Assembly (NCBI GenBank): GCA_937998875.1
Contig: CALLBO010000024.1
Location: forward strand, 40,177 to 104,176
DNA: 64,000 bases
Direction: 5' to 3'
DNA from: an uncultured Granulosicoccaceae bacterium
GTDB lineage: Bacteria; Pseudomonadota; Gammaproteobacteria; Granulosicoccales; Granulosicoccaceae
In this document: one piece after another, positions 26,690 to 35,073 of the stretch
Layout: each line of letters opens with the position of its first letter
Numbering within the stretch: position 1 is the stretch's first letter
Made by a program: the position numbers and the translations under genes
Notes under the pieces: generated by a model
The model's database searches: none
Told to the model about the DNA's origin: nothing
Seen by the model: only the letters and a program-made list of their open reading frames with translations

Positions 26690-27745
26690 ATGCAACCTCG
26701 CTACGATGCCAATTCACTCTTGGAGTGTGCCAAAACGCTGTGCTTAAAGGCCGGGATGAGTGATGACTGCGCACAGGATGTAGCAACTGTTCTGACAGAG
26801 GGTGATTTGCTCGGGCACGATACGCACGGTTTAAATCTACTTAAGCCGTACCTCGATGCAATCAAAAGTGGTGCGATGCTCGGACATGGAAATTTTAAGG
26901 AAATAGCTGCGAGGCCCGCGGTAGCCTGCTGGGACGGTAATTACCTCCCGGGACCGCATTTAACTTTGCAGGCAATCGAAACAGCAACATCAATGGCTAA
27001 GCAATACGGCACCGGCACTGTCACTATTCGTCGAAGCTCTCATATCGCAGCGCTTGCTGCCTACCTGGAGAAACCGGCCAGAGAAGGATTTCTTGTTCAG
27101 ATAGTTTGCAGTGATCCTTCAGTGGCAAATGTCGCACCCTTCGGCGGAACCGAACCGATGTTTACTCCCAACCCGATGGCATGGGGTATACCGACATCCC
27201 ATGATCCAATCATGATCGATATATCAGCGTCTACCACGACTGTCGGTATGAGCTCCCGACTTCATCAAGCCGGAGAAACTGGTGAGCATAACTGGTGGTT
27301 AGATGCGGACGGCAAACCCTGCAACAACCCATCGGTTATCTTTCAAAACCCACCTGGTAGCTTACAACCATTGGGCGGTCTGGACGCCGGACACAAAGGT
27401 TTCGGGCTGGCACTATTTGTCGAAGCAATGACATCCGGGCTTGGTGGTCATGGCCGGATGAACGGAGTTGATACCTGGGGAGCTAACGTTTCGGTTCAGG
27501 TAACAGACATTGAAGCATTCGGTAGCAAACAATCTTTTTACAAGCAGATGGACCATCTTGTTGAACAGTGCGTCAATAGTAAACCCGTCAATGACGACAT
27601 ACCGGTTCGAGTGCCTGGTCAACGGGGGCTTGCCAACAAAAAAGATCAATTGGAAAACGGTGTGTTGCTGCATAACGATATTGTGCCTGCGTTGAAGCAC
27701 CTGGCAGAAGAATTCGGAATTGAAAGCCCCAAAGAAGTTGTATGA
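26690..27745 (+). CDS. Ldh family (malate/L-sulfolactate-type) oxidoreductase
   Basis: A 351-residue member of the LDH2/MDHG fold, unlike classical lactate dehydrogenases. Features: GDLLGHDTHGLNLLKPYLDAI with the catalytic His, GTGTVTIRRSSHIAALAAYLE, FGGTEPMFTPNPMAWGIPT for NAD(P) binding, and GGLDAGHKGFGLALFVEAMTSGL. Members reduce 2-oxo acids, cyclic imines or ureidoglycolate, so the substrate is open. AGGAG precedes ATG. The next gene, an M24 hydrolase, follows after 55 nt, and the tctCBA operon is divergent. Confidence 0.9.
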   Translation: MQPRYDANSLLECAKTLCLKAGMSDDCAQDVATVLTEGDLLGHDTHGLNLLKPYLDAIKSGAMLGHGNFKEIAARPAVACWDGNYLPGPHLTLQAIETATSMAKQYGTGTVTIRRSSHIAALAAYLEKPAREGFLVQIVCSDPSVANVAPFGGTEPMFTPNPMAWGIPTSHDPIMIDISASTTTVGMSSRLHQAGETGEHNWWLDADGKPCNNPSVIFQNPPGSLQPLGGLDAGHKGFGLALFVEAMTSGLGGHGRMNGVDTWGANVSVQVTDIEAFGSKQSFYKQMDHLVEQCVNSKPVNDDIPVRVPGQRGLANKKDQLENGVLLHNDIVPALKHLAEEFGIESPKEVV

Positions 27746-27800
27746 TTTTTAGTCTCGGAAAAGATAAATCTACAACGGCCAGCGCCTTTGACAGCCAGCA

Positions 27801-28994
27801 ATGATAGAAATGAAACCAACTTTGTATTTCACACAAACAGAATACGATAGCCGTATAGCCAAAACCCGTGCTTCTATGGCAGCACGTAATATCGATGTAA
27901 TTATCGTTTCCGATCCATCAAATATGGCGTGGCTAACCGGTTATGACGGCTGGTCTTTTTACGTTCATCAATGTGTATTGTTAGGGCTTACCGGCGAACC
28001 TGTATGGTTCGGACGGGGTCAGGATGCAAACGGCGCAAAGCGCACCTGTTTCATGCATCACGACAATATCATTGGTTATCCCGATCATTATGTTCAGTCC
28101 ACCGAACGCCACCCAATGGATTACCTCAGTGCACGAATTGAGGATCTTGGCTGGACGAAAAACACCATCGGCGTTGAAATGGACAACTATTGGTTTTCTG
28201 CAGCAGCCTATCTGTCATTGCAACAGCATTTGAACAACGCAACCTTCGTTGACGCCACAGCGCTCGTGAACTGGCAGCGAGCTATCAAATCAGAACAAGA
28301 GCTCGACTACATGCGAGTGGCCGGAAAATTTGTAGAAAAAATGCACCAGCGTGTATTCGAAAAAATTGAACCAGGCATTCGCAAGTGTGATCTGGTTGCA
28401 GACATCTATGATGCCGGTTTGCGCTACGACGATAACATTGGTGGCGGTGGTGACTATCCGGCACTGGTCCCGCTACTGCCTTCCGGAGCTGATGCATCAG
28501 CTCCGCACCTTACCTGGGATGATCAGCCAATGAAACAAGGTGAGGGAACATTTTTCGAAATTGCCGGTGTGTATCATCGCTACCACTGCCCGCTCTCACG
28601 CACTGTGTTTCTCGGTAAACCAACCCAAATCTTTATAGATGCAGAAAAAGCTGTGTTGGAAGGTATGCAGGCCGGTTTAGAAAAAGCCAGGGTAGGGAAT
28701 ACATGTGAAGACATAGCGGATGCATTTTTTCAGGTGTTGGAAAAGTACGGGATTACCAAAGACAATCGAACCGGTTATCCTATTGGCCTGTCTTACCCAC
28801 CCGACTGGGGCGAAAGAACCATGTCTCTGCGCACAGGTGATAAAACCGAGTTGCAAGAGAACATGACGTTTCATTTCATGACAGGGTTATGGATGGATGA
28901 CTGGGGGTTTGAAATCACAGAAAGCATTGTAATAAAAAACGGTGAACCTGAGTGTCTTGCATCGGTGCCGCGTCAACTGATGATAAAGGACTAG
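27801..28994 (+). CDS. M24-family hydrolase, ectoine hydrolase (DoeA/EutD)-like
   Basis: A 397-residue two-domain creatinase/aminopeptidase-P fold protein. The N-terminal SDPSNMAWLTGYDGWSFYVHQ and, in the C-terminal pita-bread domain, FFEIAGVYHRYHCPLSRTVFLG resemble ectoine hydrolases. The usual M24 metal ligand Asp pair is missing from that second motif, as in creatinase, so metal-free amidine or amide cleavage is likely. Start ATG 27801; ATG 27810 is also possible, and neither has a strong ribosome site. No doeB (deacetylase) or ectoine transporter of known type is nearby. A related cyclic amidine may be the substrate. Confidence 0.75.
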   Translation: MIEMKPTLYFTQTEYDSRIAKTRASMAARNIDVIIVSDPSNMAWLTGYDGWSFYVHQCVLLGLTGEPVWFGRGQDANGAKRTCFMHHDNIIGYPDHYVQSTERHPMDYLSARIEDLGWTKNTIGVEMDNYWFSAAAYLSLQQHLNNATFVDATALVNWQRAIKSEQELDYMRVAGKFVEKMHQRVFEKIEPGIRKCDLVADIYDAGLRYDDNIGGGGDYPALVPLLPSGADASAPHLTWDDQPMKQGEGTFFEIAGVYHRYHCPLSRTVFLGKPTQIFIDAEKAVLEGMQAGLEKARVGNTCEDIADAFFQVLEKYGITKDNRTGYPIGLSYPPDWGERTMSLRTGDKTELQENMTFHFMTGLWMDDWGFEITESIVIKNGEPECLASVPRQLMIKD

Positions 28995-29325
28995 TCCAGA
29001 AAGCCGAATCCGGTCGCACCCTCAGTGGGCCTGATCGTTATTTAAGTAATAAAATCACCCGAAATCGTATTTCTGAGCGCACGTAATGACAATGCCATAT
29101 ATTTTCGTAAGGCGGATAAGCTTGCGCATCCACCAAACTGCCGGAACGAACGCTACATAATTCACAGATAATAAAACCATCAAAGATTGACCGGGTAGTT
29201 ACGTATCTAAGGTGCTGCACATTGGTTGATGTGCAAACTTATCCCCTACGAGAGGCCCTGAAACCACCTGCGAGTCGTAGTCACTCTATATTTTGTTTTC
29301 TAAATTCACTGGAGAGTTTGAATAA
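28995..29325. other. intergenic region without a gene; one REP-like palindrome
   Basis: No convincing coding frame is seen. The stretch GGCGGATAAGCTTGCGCATCCACC (split here: GGCGGAT at 29111, ATCCACC ending about 29133) can fold back on itself with G-U pairing and looks like the REP-type palindromes common between proteobacterial genes. Only one copy was noticed in the window, so the assignment is weak. Confidence 0.3.
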
Positions 29326-29847
29326 CTACTGTCGGACCTCATCAAACGCAAATCCAACGACTGCGTCATCTGGAAGGGCTTTCGAGCTACTGTGACTACT
29401 AAACAACATCGCTTTTGAAATCTTATTTGTGTGTATAGATTTTACGAAATCATAAAATCGAGTATCCACTCTGGCATGAGATTTCCTGTCATCCTTTAAA
29501 CCGTCGTGAAAACCCACAGTGATTCCTATGTTTGCCATAGACTTGAAGGAATCTGCTGTGCATTCTGCTATTGGAATGCGAAATCGTTCAAGCATCTCCT
29601 GTATCTGGGAAGTTACTTCATCTCTAAATTCAATCGCTCTTTGGCGAGCGCTCAAATTCGTACCGGACGACTCGATCTTTTCATTGGGAAAAGTAAGCTC
29701 CGCGGGCCCGATGATTCGAAAACAGGCTTCCGGCACCCCTTTTAAAAGCTGTCCATTGACTGAAGAATAACTAGATTGCGCGTAGACCACTGCCCCCGCG
29801 CTAAAAACAAGAGTACCGGACAGAATAAGCAAGGCGGTGTAATACAT
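29326..29847 (-). CDS. secreted or membrane-anchored protein of unknown function
   Basis: The frame is open from 30009, but the likely start is ATG 29847. That gives 173 residues beginning MYYTALLILSGTLVFSAGAV, a signal peptide with cleavage near VYAQSS. Upstream residues are Cys-rich and unlike coding sequence. The mature part is hydrophilic and helix-rich (ARQRAIEFRDEVTSQIQEMLERF) and has two Cys (CFRI, CTAD) that could form a disulfide. No known domain is recognised. It is divergent from the ligase gene at 30160. Confidence 0.55.
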   Translation of the reverse strand: MYYTALLILSGTLVFSAGAVVYAQSSYSSVNGQLLKGVPEACFRIIGPAELTFPNEKIESSGTNLSARQRAIEFRDEVTSQIQEMLERFRIPIAECTADSFKSMANIGITVGFHDGLKDDRKSHARVDTRFYDFVKSIHTNKISKAMLFSSHSSSKALPDDAVVGFAFDEVRQ

Positions 29848-30159
29848 AACTTTAAATTTTATTGAATAAAAGATACCTCCAAGTGAAAGATCTCGCCTAT
29901 TGCAAGTAACCTGCTTACAGGTGTGACTATTCATAGTTTGGGCGGGTGGCATGGTAATATTAGCATTCTCGGAACTGAGAACGACATAACAGTTTACCGA
30001 AAGCATCAATGCCCATACTTTCTAATCCAGTTCCATCGCTACTTACGGAAAGTTCCGAAGTTTCAATACCTTTCAGTGGGCAGGAAGTAACGTAGGCCGA
30101 AGTACCTGAGCTGGCGGTTATAGACCGAAGTTATGGTCATTAGTTAAGGAACAGAAGTA

Positions 30160-31008
30160 ATGCAGTTACCGTATCTGGCAGTACCAGCACTTGTCGTATT
30201 ATATTTTAGCGATCACACGATCGCAGATTCTACAAATAGTCCGCCAATAGTTCTTGCAGAAAGCTACCATTCACAAATTGACCTTAGTCTCTATTGGGTC
30301 AGCGAAAAATACGATGGCGCTAGAGCCTGGTGGAATGGCACCGAGTTTATCTCCCGTGGTGGCAACGTGTATCGCGCACCAGCCTGGTTTACCAGAGGAC
30401 TTCCTGACCAGGTACTCGATGGTGAACTATGGATAGGCCGAAACCAGTTTCAACAACTAATGCAAACTATTCGGGATCAAACCCCTGACGACATTGCATG
30501 GCGGTCAGTGCGTTTTATGGTTTTCGATGCACCCAGTGTTGACGGTCACTACAGTACCCGACTTAACAATCTAAAACAGATAGTCACAGCGACCAATCTA
30601 CCGTGGGTGCAACTGGTAGACCAACAGCGCTACCACAGTCATGCCGATCTGAACACAGCATTGCAAAGTATCAGCGATGCCGGTGGTGAAGGATTGATGT
30701 TAAAGCGCGAGAATATGGACTACCTTGCCGGTCGACACTATGGATTGGTAAAACTTAAACTTCATACAGACGCGGAAGCGACCGTGCTGGCTCATCTGTC
30801 AGGCAAAGGTAAATATCGCAATTTACTCGGCAGCGTGCTTGTTGAAGAAGCGTCCGGCAAACAGTTTCGAATTGGCACCGGTTTCAGCGATGCCGAACGC
30901 GCAAACCCACCACCTGTAGGATCAACAATCACTTTTCGTTACCAGGGTAGAACCGACAGCGGCAAACCCCGCTTTGCGAGGTTCCTGCGAATAAGGCCAC
31001 AGGAGTAG
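30160..31008 (+). CDS. ATP-dependent DNA ligase, periplasmic LigE type
   Basis: A 282-residue minimal ligase. Motif I is SEK50YDGARA, whose Lys becomes adenylated. It also has the following ligase motifs: FISRGGNVY (motif III region), LDGELW, GGEGLMLKRE (motif IV) and VKLKLH (motif V), then an OB-fold ending FRYQGRTDSGKPRFARFLRIRP. The first about 22 residues form a signal peptide, as in LigE enzymes that act in the periplasm, probably on incoming DNA during uptake. TAAGGAA lies upstream of ATG. No competence genes are adjacent. Confidence 0.9.
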   Translation: MQLPYLAVPALVVLYFSDHTIADSTNSPPIVLAESYHSQIDLSLYWVSEKYDGARAWWNGTEFISRGGNVYRAPAWFTRGLPDQVLDGELWIGRNQFQQLMQTIRDQTPDDIAWRSVRFMVFDAPSVDGHYSTRLNNLKQIVTATNLPWVQLVDQQRYHSHADLNTALQSISDAGGEGLMLKRENMDYLAGRHYGLVKLKLHTDAEATVLAHLSGKGKYRNLLGSVLVEEASGKQFRIGTGFSDAERANPPPVGSTITFRYQGRTDSGKPRFARFLRIRPQE

Positions 31009-31052
31009 TCAATGTTGGTGCTGATGAATTGAATACTGTAGCAACTAAACAC

Positions 31053-33254
31053 CTACACCAGCGGTAAACTCCGACGACGCACCCCGTCTGTCACAGCCAG
31101 CGCATTGCTCAGGGCAGGCGCCAGCGGTGGCACACCAATTTCACCTACCCCGCCTATCGGACTATCACTTTTCACAATAGCAACTTCCACGGCAGGTGAC
31201 TCTGCAAGACCTACAAGACGATAATCATGAAAGTTACTCTGCACGATGCCGCCATCCTTAAGATCACACTTGCCATACAGCGCAGCTGACAACGCGTAGT
31301 GCACCGCGCCCTGTACCTGAGCTTCAACTGCCTGCGGATTAACCGCAGTGCCGCAATCAACAGCACACCACACGCGATGCGCACTTACACCGTTTGAAGT
31401 CATAGATGCCTCAACCACTTGCGCTACAGTTGAACCAAAGCTATGCACCAGTGCCACTCCCATTGCGCGACCATCAGCATCGGCACCATAACGCCAGCCG
31501 GACATCTCGGCAACCTTGTTCAATACCGACGCTGCCGCTGAGTCTTTTGCCAGCAGGCTCAGTCTGTATTGAAGCGGGTCGGCATTAGCAGCCATTGCAA
31601 GCTCATCAATAAAGCTCTCTACAAAGAATCCATGCTGTGAGTGCTCAACACTACGCCAAAAGCCAGTAGGTATCGGGTGTGGCTGATCTGCATAGGAGAC
31701 TTTGATGTTCGGTATGGCGTAAGGAGGCGCTATGGCTTTGATATTCATTTCCTTGCCGTAGCTGCGTGATCGCCATAACAAAGGTTTACCATCATCCGCC
31801 AGCGCACCTTCATATTGTCCCAATACCAAAGGCCTGTAGACATCACTGCGTGTGTCGGTCTCGCGTGACCAGGTTGTTTTCACGGCTTTATTCGAATGCA
31901 GTGCAATCCGTACTGCTTGTACCAACCAACTTAACGGTTCATCTCCAGTCGTACTAAAAGCCACCCGCCTGCCGAAGCCACCACCCATTTGTCTGCTGTG
32001 AAAGATGACATCGTCAATTTTCATACCTGCTTCTTTAGCCGCACGCTGCCTGGCACCTAACGGATTTTGAACCCCTGCAATAACATTTAGCTTACCGTCC
32101 TGCATCCACACGGTGGCATTCATCGGCTCCATGGTAGCGTGTGCAAGGTAAGGCACCAGATACTCTGCTTTGATGTCGGCAGCACCCTCTACCGCTTCAC
32201 CGGTACTCAATCCTTCACTCAATTCACCTGCCAGTGCGTCACGCTGATTTTGTACAACATCTTCTGTGTGCAAAGTATCGTTGGCATGGCTCTCACGTTG
32301 AAACACTACTTTGCGCACCGCTTGCTCGGCGCGCCATGGATTGTCTGCAACTACAGCAACTCCGTCCGGCACGATTAATACATCACTGACTCCGCGTGCG
32401 GTTTTGATTTCATCTGCGTTGTCAATTGAAGAGATTTGCGCACCAAACACGCCGGATGTTGCTATGGCGGCATACTGCATATCCGGTACCTCTGCATCTA
32501 TACCGTACTCTGCAGTTGCAAGTACTTTGGCAGGCACATCTTCTCGATCGATAGAATTGCCTACAAAGCGCCATTGATCTGCCGCTTTAAACGCAGCGTC
32601 TTTGGGCAGGTCCCTGTTCGCCGCATCTGCGGCCAGTTCACCGTAGGTATACGACTGGCCACTATTCTCGTGTACAACAGTACCGCTCTGTGTTTTCAGT
32701 GATGCAATATCTACATCAAGCTTTTCAGCGGCTGCTGCAAGTAGCATTTGCCGTGTGGCTGCAGCGGCCTTACGCATCGCATCCCAACCGGTAAATCTCA
32801 CTGCTGAACTACCGCCGGTCATTTGCATTTTCATTAAATCGCCCATGCGGTAGAAACCGTTCTCAACCAGGTTACCAGCCCATTCAGGTGGTGTTACCAT
32901 TTCACGCATAAAACCTTCAAAGACTTTACCGTTGGAGTACGCAACATCTGCAGGTGCTGCTTGCGACTTCATCTGTGACCAGTCAGCGTCTATTTCATCG
33001 GCCACAATCTGCATCAAGCCGGTGGCAGTACCCTGCCCCATATCGGTATGTGGATTAATAACAATGATATTGTTGTCTGGTGTTATGCGCAGCCACAGAT
33101 TTACGAGAGTTGAGTTGTTATCGGTATGCCCGTCGCGTTGTGTGTTAATGCGATTGTGCGTCATCAAGTGTGCACCTACACCACCAATACCCAGCAATAA
33201 CCCACCACCAACAGTGGCACCACCGATCATAAAGATACGTCTGGTAATACCCAT
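31053..33254 (-). CDS. molybdopterin-binding subunit of a periplasmic xanthine-dehydrogenase-family enzyme (IorB-type)
   Basis: A 733-residue large subunit. The N-terminus GITRRIFMIGGATVGGGLLLG is a twin-arginine signal or anchor. The molybdopterin-binding GGGFGRR occurs in the middle, and the active-site Glu is in VGEIGVPPLAPAL near the end. Such two-subunit enzymes (isoquinoline 1-oxidoreductase, membrane aldehyde dehydrogenases) hydroxylate or oxidise N-heterocycles or aldehydes and pass electrons to a cytochrome or quinone. Its ATG overlaps the stop of the small subunit gene (TAATG). No cytochrome c or MoCo chaperone gene is adjacent. Confidence 0.88.
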   Translation of the reverse strand: MGITRRIFMIGGATVGGGLLLGIGGVGAHLMTHNRINTQRDGHTDNNSTLVNLWLRITPDNNIIVINPHTDMGQGTATGLMQIVADEIDADWSQMKSQAAPADVAYSNGKVFEGFMREMVTPPEWAGNLVENGFYRMGDLMKMQMTGGSSAVRFTGWDAMRKAAAATRQMLLAAAAEKLDVDIASLKTQSGTVVHENSGQSYTYGELAADAANRDLPKDAAFKAADQWRFVGNSIDREDVPAKVLATAEYGIDAEVPDMQYAAIATSGVFGAQISSIDNADEIKTARGVSDVLIVPDGVAVVADNPWRAEQAVRKVVFQRESHANDTLHTEDVVQNQRDALAGELSEGLSTGEAVEGAADIKAEYLVPYLAHATMEPMNATVWMQDGKLNVIAGVQNPLGARQRAAKEAGMKIDDVIFHSRQMGGGFGRRVAFSTTGDEPLSWLVQAVRIALHSNKAVKTTWSRETDTRSDVYRPLVLGQYEGALADDGKPLLWRSRSYGKEMNIKAIAPPYAIPNIKVSYADQPHPIPTGFWRSVEHSQHGFFVESFIDELAMAANADPLQYRLSLLAKDSAAASVLNKVAEMSGWRYGADADGRAMGVALVHSFGSTVAQVVEASMTSNGVSAHRVWCAVDCGTAVNPQAVEAQVQGAVHYALSAALYGKCDLKDGGIVQSNFHDYRLVGLAESPAVEVAIVKSDSPIGGVGEIGVPPLAPALSNALAVTDGVRRRSLPLV

Positions 33255-33709
33255 TACACCATCTCCTTAGCGGCGGTTTTAATTGCTGCACGAATCCGGT
33301 CGTAGGTTCCACAACGACATAGGTTAGTCATTACCGCATCAATATCTTCATCAGTCGGATTCGGGTTATCGTTAAGCAACGCCACCGCCGCCATCTGCAT
33401 ACCGGATTGGCAATAGCCACACTGAGGTACCTGGTGTTTAATCCATGCGCGTTGAATGGCGTGCGGGGTTTCTTCTGAACCGATCGATTCTATAGTACTG
33501 ATCTGCTTGCCCACCGCTGCACTAGCAGGATAGGAACAAGACCGGACAGGTGTACCATCTATATGTACTGTACAAGCGCCACATAAGCCGAGACCACAGC
33601 CAAACTTTGTCCCGCGAAGCGAGATCTCTTCACGCAGTGCCCACAACAGTGGCATCTCAGGCTCGATGTCCAGCGAGTGCTCCACGCCATTAACGTTTAA
33701 CTGGATCAT
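33254..33709 (-). CDS. (2Fe-2S) small subunit of the same enzyme (IorA-type)
   Basis: A 151-residue protein with two [2Fe-2S] clusters. The plant-type site is [16 protein letters not shown] plus the later Cys in PVRSC; the second is [13 protein letters not shown] with NLCRCGTY. There is no signal peptide, so it is probably exported together with the Tat-tagged large subunit. It is first in the operon, and the large subunit gene overlaps by one base. An FAD subunit is absent, which marks the IorAB-type layout rather than classical xanthine dehydrogenase. Confidence 0.93.
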   Translation of the reverse strand: MIQLNVNGVEHSLDIEPEMPLLWALREEISLRGTKFGCGLGLCGACTVHIDGTPVRSCSYPASAAVGKQISTIESIGSEETPHAIQRAWIKHQVPQCGYCQSGMQMAAVALLNDNPNPTDEDIDAVMTNLCRCGTYDRIRAAIKTAAKEMV

Positions 33710-33957
33710 ATTTTTCGTTGACTCCTGAATGGTAAAGACGGTCGCAACCGCGGGAAGACCATAGAAAACACATCGGCTTCGGGTTAGCAGGCTACTCTTT
33801 CACAGCAACTGCTAACGACACATGACAATTATTTAGAGTGGATAGCAATCAGGAGGCTTTGTCCTGGAACAACGGAGAAACCGTTCGATTGAAAACGGAT
33901 AACGGGTAGTTATCTGGAAGCTATGTTCCCGCGTCCCGCTCCCCGCGAGGGCAAAAA

Positions 33958-34304
33958 TGGTGGGCCCGGTAGGATTTGAACCTACGACCAATGGATTCAC
34001 TTTGTTCCGAACATTTCTGCCGGAGCGGACTATCTCATCACCCTCAGCTACAAACGAGCTTAGTGGCTGGTGGGGTGCGGGACGCTCTCGCCTGTTATTA
34101 AGAACACTGTAGTTCCCAGGTAGTCTCTGCACCTTCCAAAGGTGTACCTTTGGCTTGGCTCAGGATTGCCTTCAGCCCATTGCCCACACACTGCAGGACT
34201 GGCTGCTAAGGTTTCCCTGAATTCATCCCGTTCATTCACCACCTTACGGTAGTGACGCACCATTTTGATGAGTCCACTGCTCTAACCAACTGAGCTACAG
34301 GCCC
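33958..34304 (-). tRNA. tRNA-Ile2 (CAU), interrupted by a group I intron
   Basis: Exons 34304-34268 and 33997-33958 join into a 77-nt tRNA including encoded CCA. The acceptor stem GGGCCTG/CGGGCCC (one G-U), D arm, anticodon stem GTGGA/TCCAT, loop CTCATAA and T arm GTAGG/CCTAC all close. The anticodon is CAU. Pairs C4-G69 and C5-G68, used by TilS in tRNA-Ile2, are present; elongator tRNA-Met usually differs there. So this is most likely the AUA-reading tRNA-Ile2, whose C34 becomes lysidine. The intron lies between U36 and A37. Without splicing the tRNA cannot fold, so this gene needs the intron to be active if it is the only copy. Confidence 0.93.
33998..34267 (-). ncRNA. group I self-splicing intron (IC3-like) in the tRNA anticodon loop
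   Basis: 270 nt, no open frame of note. Landmarks in transcript order: a GTG guide a few nt after the 5' site to pair with exon CAU and leave a U-G pair at the splice site; a P2 hairpin TCACTACC-GTAA-GGTGGTGA (34255-34236) with a GNRA loop; CAGGGAAACCT; CAATCCTGAGCCAAGCC (34168-34152), the P4-P6 core; GGAAGGTGCAGAGACTACC (34137-34119), 5' strand of P7; GATGAGATAGTCC (34039-34027), its 3' strand, with GACTA/TAGTC pairing; a terminal CCG...CGG P9 hairpin; and a final G. Core blocks closely resemble the Azoarcus tRNA-Ile(CAU) intron, which sits at the same place. Confidence 0.92.
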
Positions 34305-34315
34305 AACGCGACGCT

Positions 34316-34321
34316 ATTCTA
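34316..34321 (-). promoter_or_regulatory. -10 box of the tRNA gene promoter
   Basis: TAGAAT lies 11 nt upstream of the mature tRNA 5' end and is followed by the GC-rich AGCGTCGCG, a discriminator typical of stable RNA promoters. No good -35 was found at the right distance, so the call is tentative. Confidence 0.4.
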
Positions 34322-34396
34322 CAACAGAAGTTCTGGTGCGTCTCGTGAATTTGTAATCGTGAATAAGTCTTCTGCCACCGGGATGTCTGTAGAAGC

Positions 34397-35014
34397 TCAC
34401 TGCCGGCTTTGGTAGTAGGCCACGACCGGCTGCTCGGTTGCGATCCGCTGCTGATGCTCCACCAGAGCCGGCGCTATCGTTTGAACAAAATCGGCCGGGA
34501 TATGATCCAGCACACCAGCACTCAATGACCTGATTTGTACAAAACTTCTGAGATCTGCGATGGTCAGCTGCTTGTCTGCGAAGTAATCGCCACCGCCGCG
34601 TTCCAGCAGTTCCTGCAAGCCGGTGAGAAACACAGTCATCTTGCCGTCCATCAGTTTTTGCCGCGCTTCTTTCAATGCATCACCCTCAAGGCCAAACGTG
34701 CCGACAATAAACTGCGTTATATCTTCATAGGCCGCGAGTACTTCATCACAATACAATGCCTGCATCGGATCAGACGGGTACAACTTTGCAAGTCTTCCAA
34801 TATAGCGACTCATCGCATCTGATTGCGAGAACTCTTCTCCATCAATCTCAAGAACAGGCACCGCTTTAAAGCGCATATGGGTTCGTGCCTCCCCGAACTG
34901 TGGAAAGGTTAAGCGGTGATCTTCAAACTCGACACCCGCTGCATGGAGTGCAATACGGGTGACTTCTCCGCGACCGCCGTCAATATCGAAGTAGCTCAGT
35001 TTATATTGCGGCAT
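34397..35014 (-). CDS. glutathione S-transferase
   Basis: A 205-residue two-domain GST. The thioredoxin-like N-terminal domain starts MPQYKLSYFDIDGGRGEVTRIA, with Tyr at the position used by sigma/alpha/mu-type enzymes (YFD..GRGE). The glutathione-binding AVPVLEIDGEEFSQSDAMSRYIGR is complete (cis-Pro in VPVL, SQSDA contacts gamma-Glu). The C-terminal helical domain begins about residue 85. The sigma/prostaglandin-synthase-like type is seen in bacteria as a detoxification enzyme. It is monocistronic, just upstream of the tRNA gene. Confidence 0.9.
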   Translation of the reverse strand: MPQYKLSYFDIDGGRGEVTRIALHAAGVEFEDHRLTFPQFGEARTHMRFKAVPVLEIDGEEFSQSDAMSRYIGRLAKLYPSDPMQALYCDEVLAAYEDITQFIVGTFGLEGDALKEARQKLMDGKMTVFLTGLQELLERGGGDYFADKQLTIADLRSFVQIRSLSAGVLDHIPADFVQTIAPALVEHQQRIATEQPVVAYYQSRQ

Positions 35015-35073
35015 TTGTTGTTTCTCACAGAGTTTAAATTTACTAACTGCACTTTACGTCAAAAAGACAAATA

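Noticed and set aside
33833..34263. Two minus-strand open frames over the tRNA and intron
   Set aside because: They run through tRNA exons and the ribozyme core, which explain the sequence.
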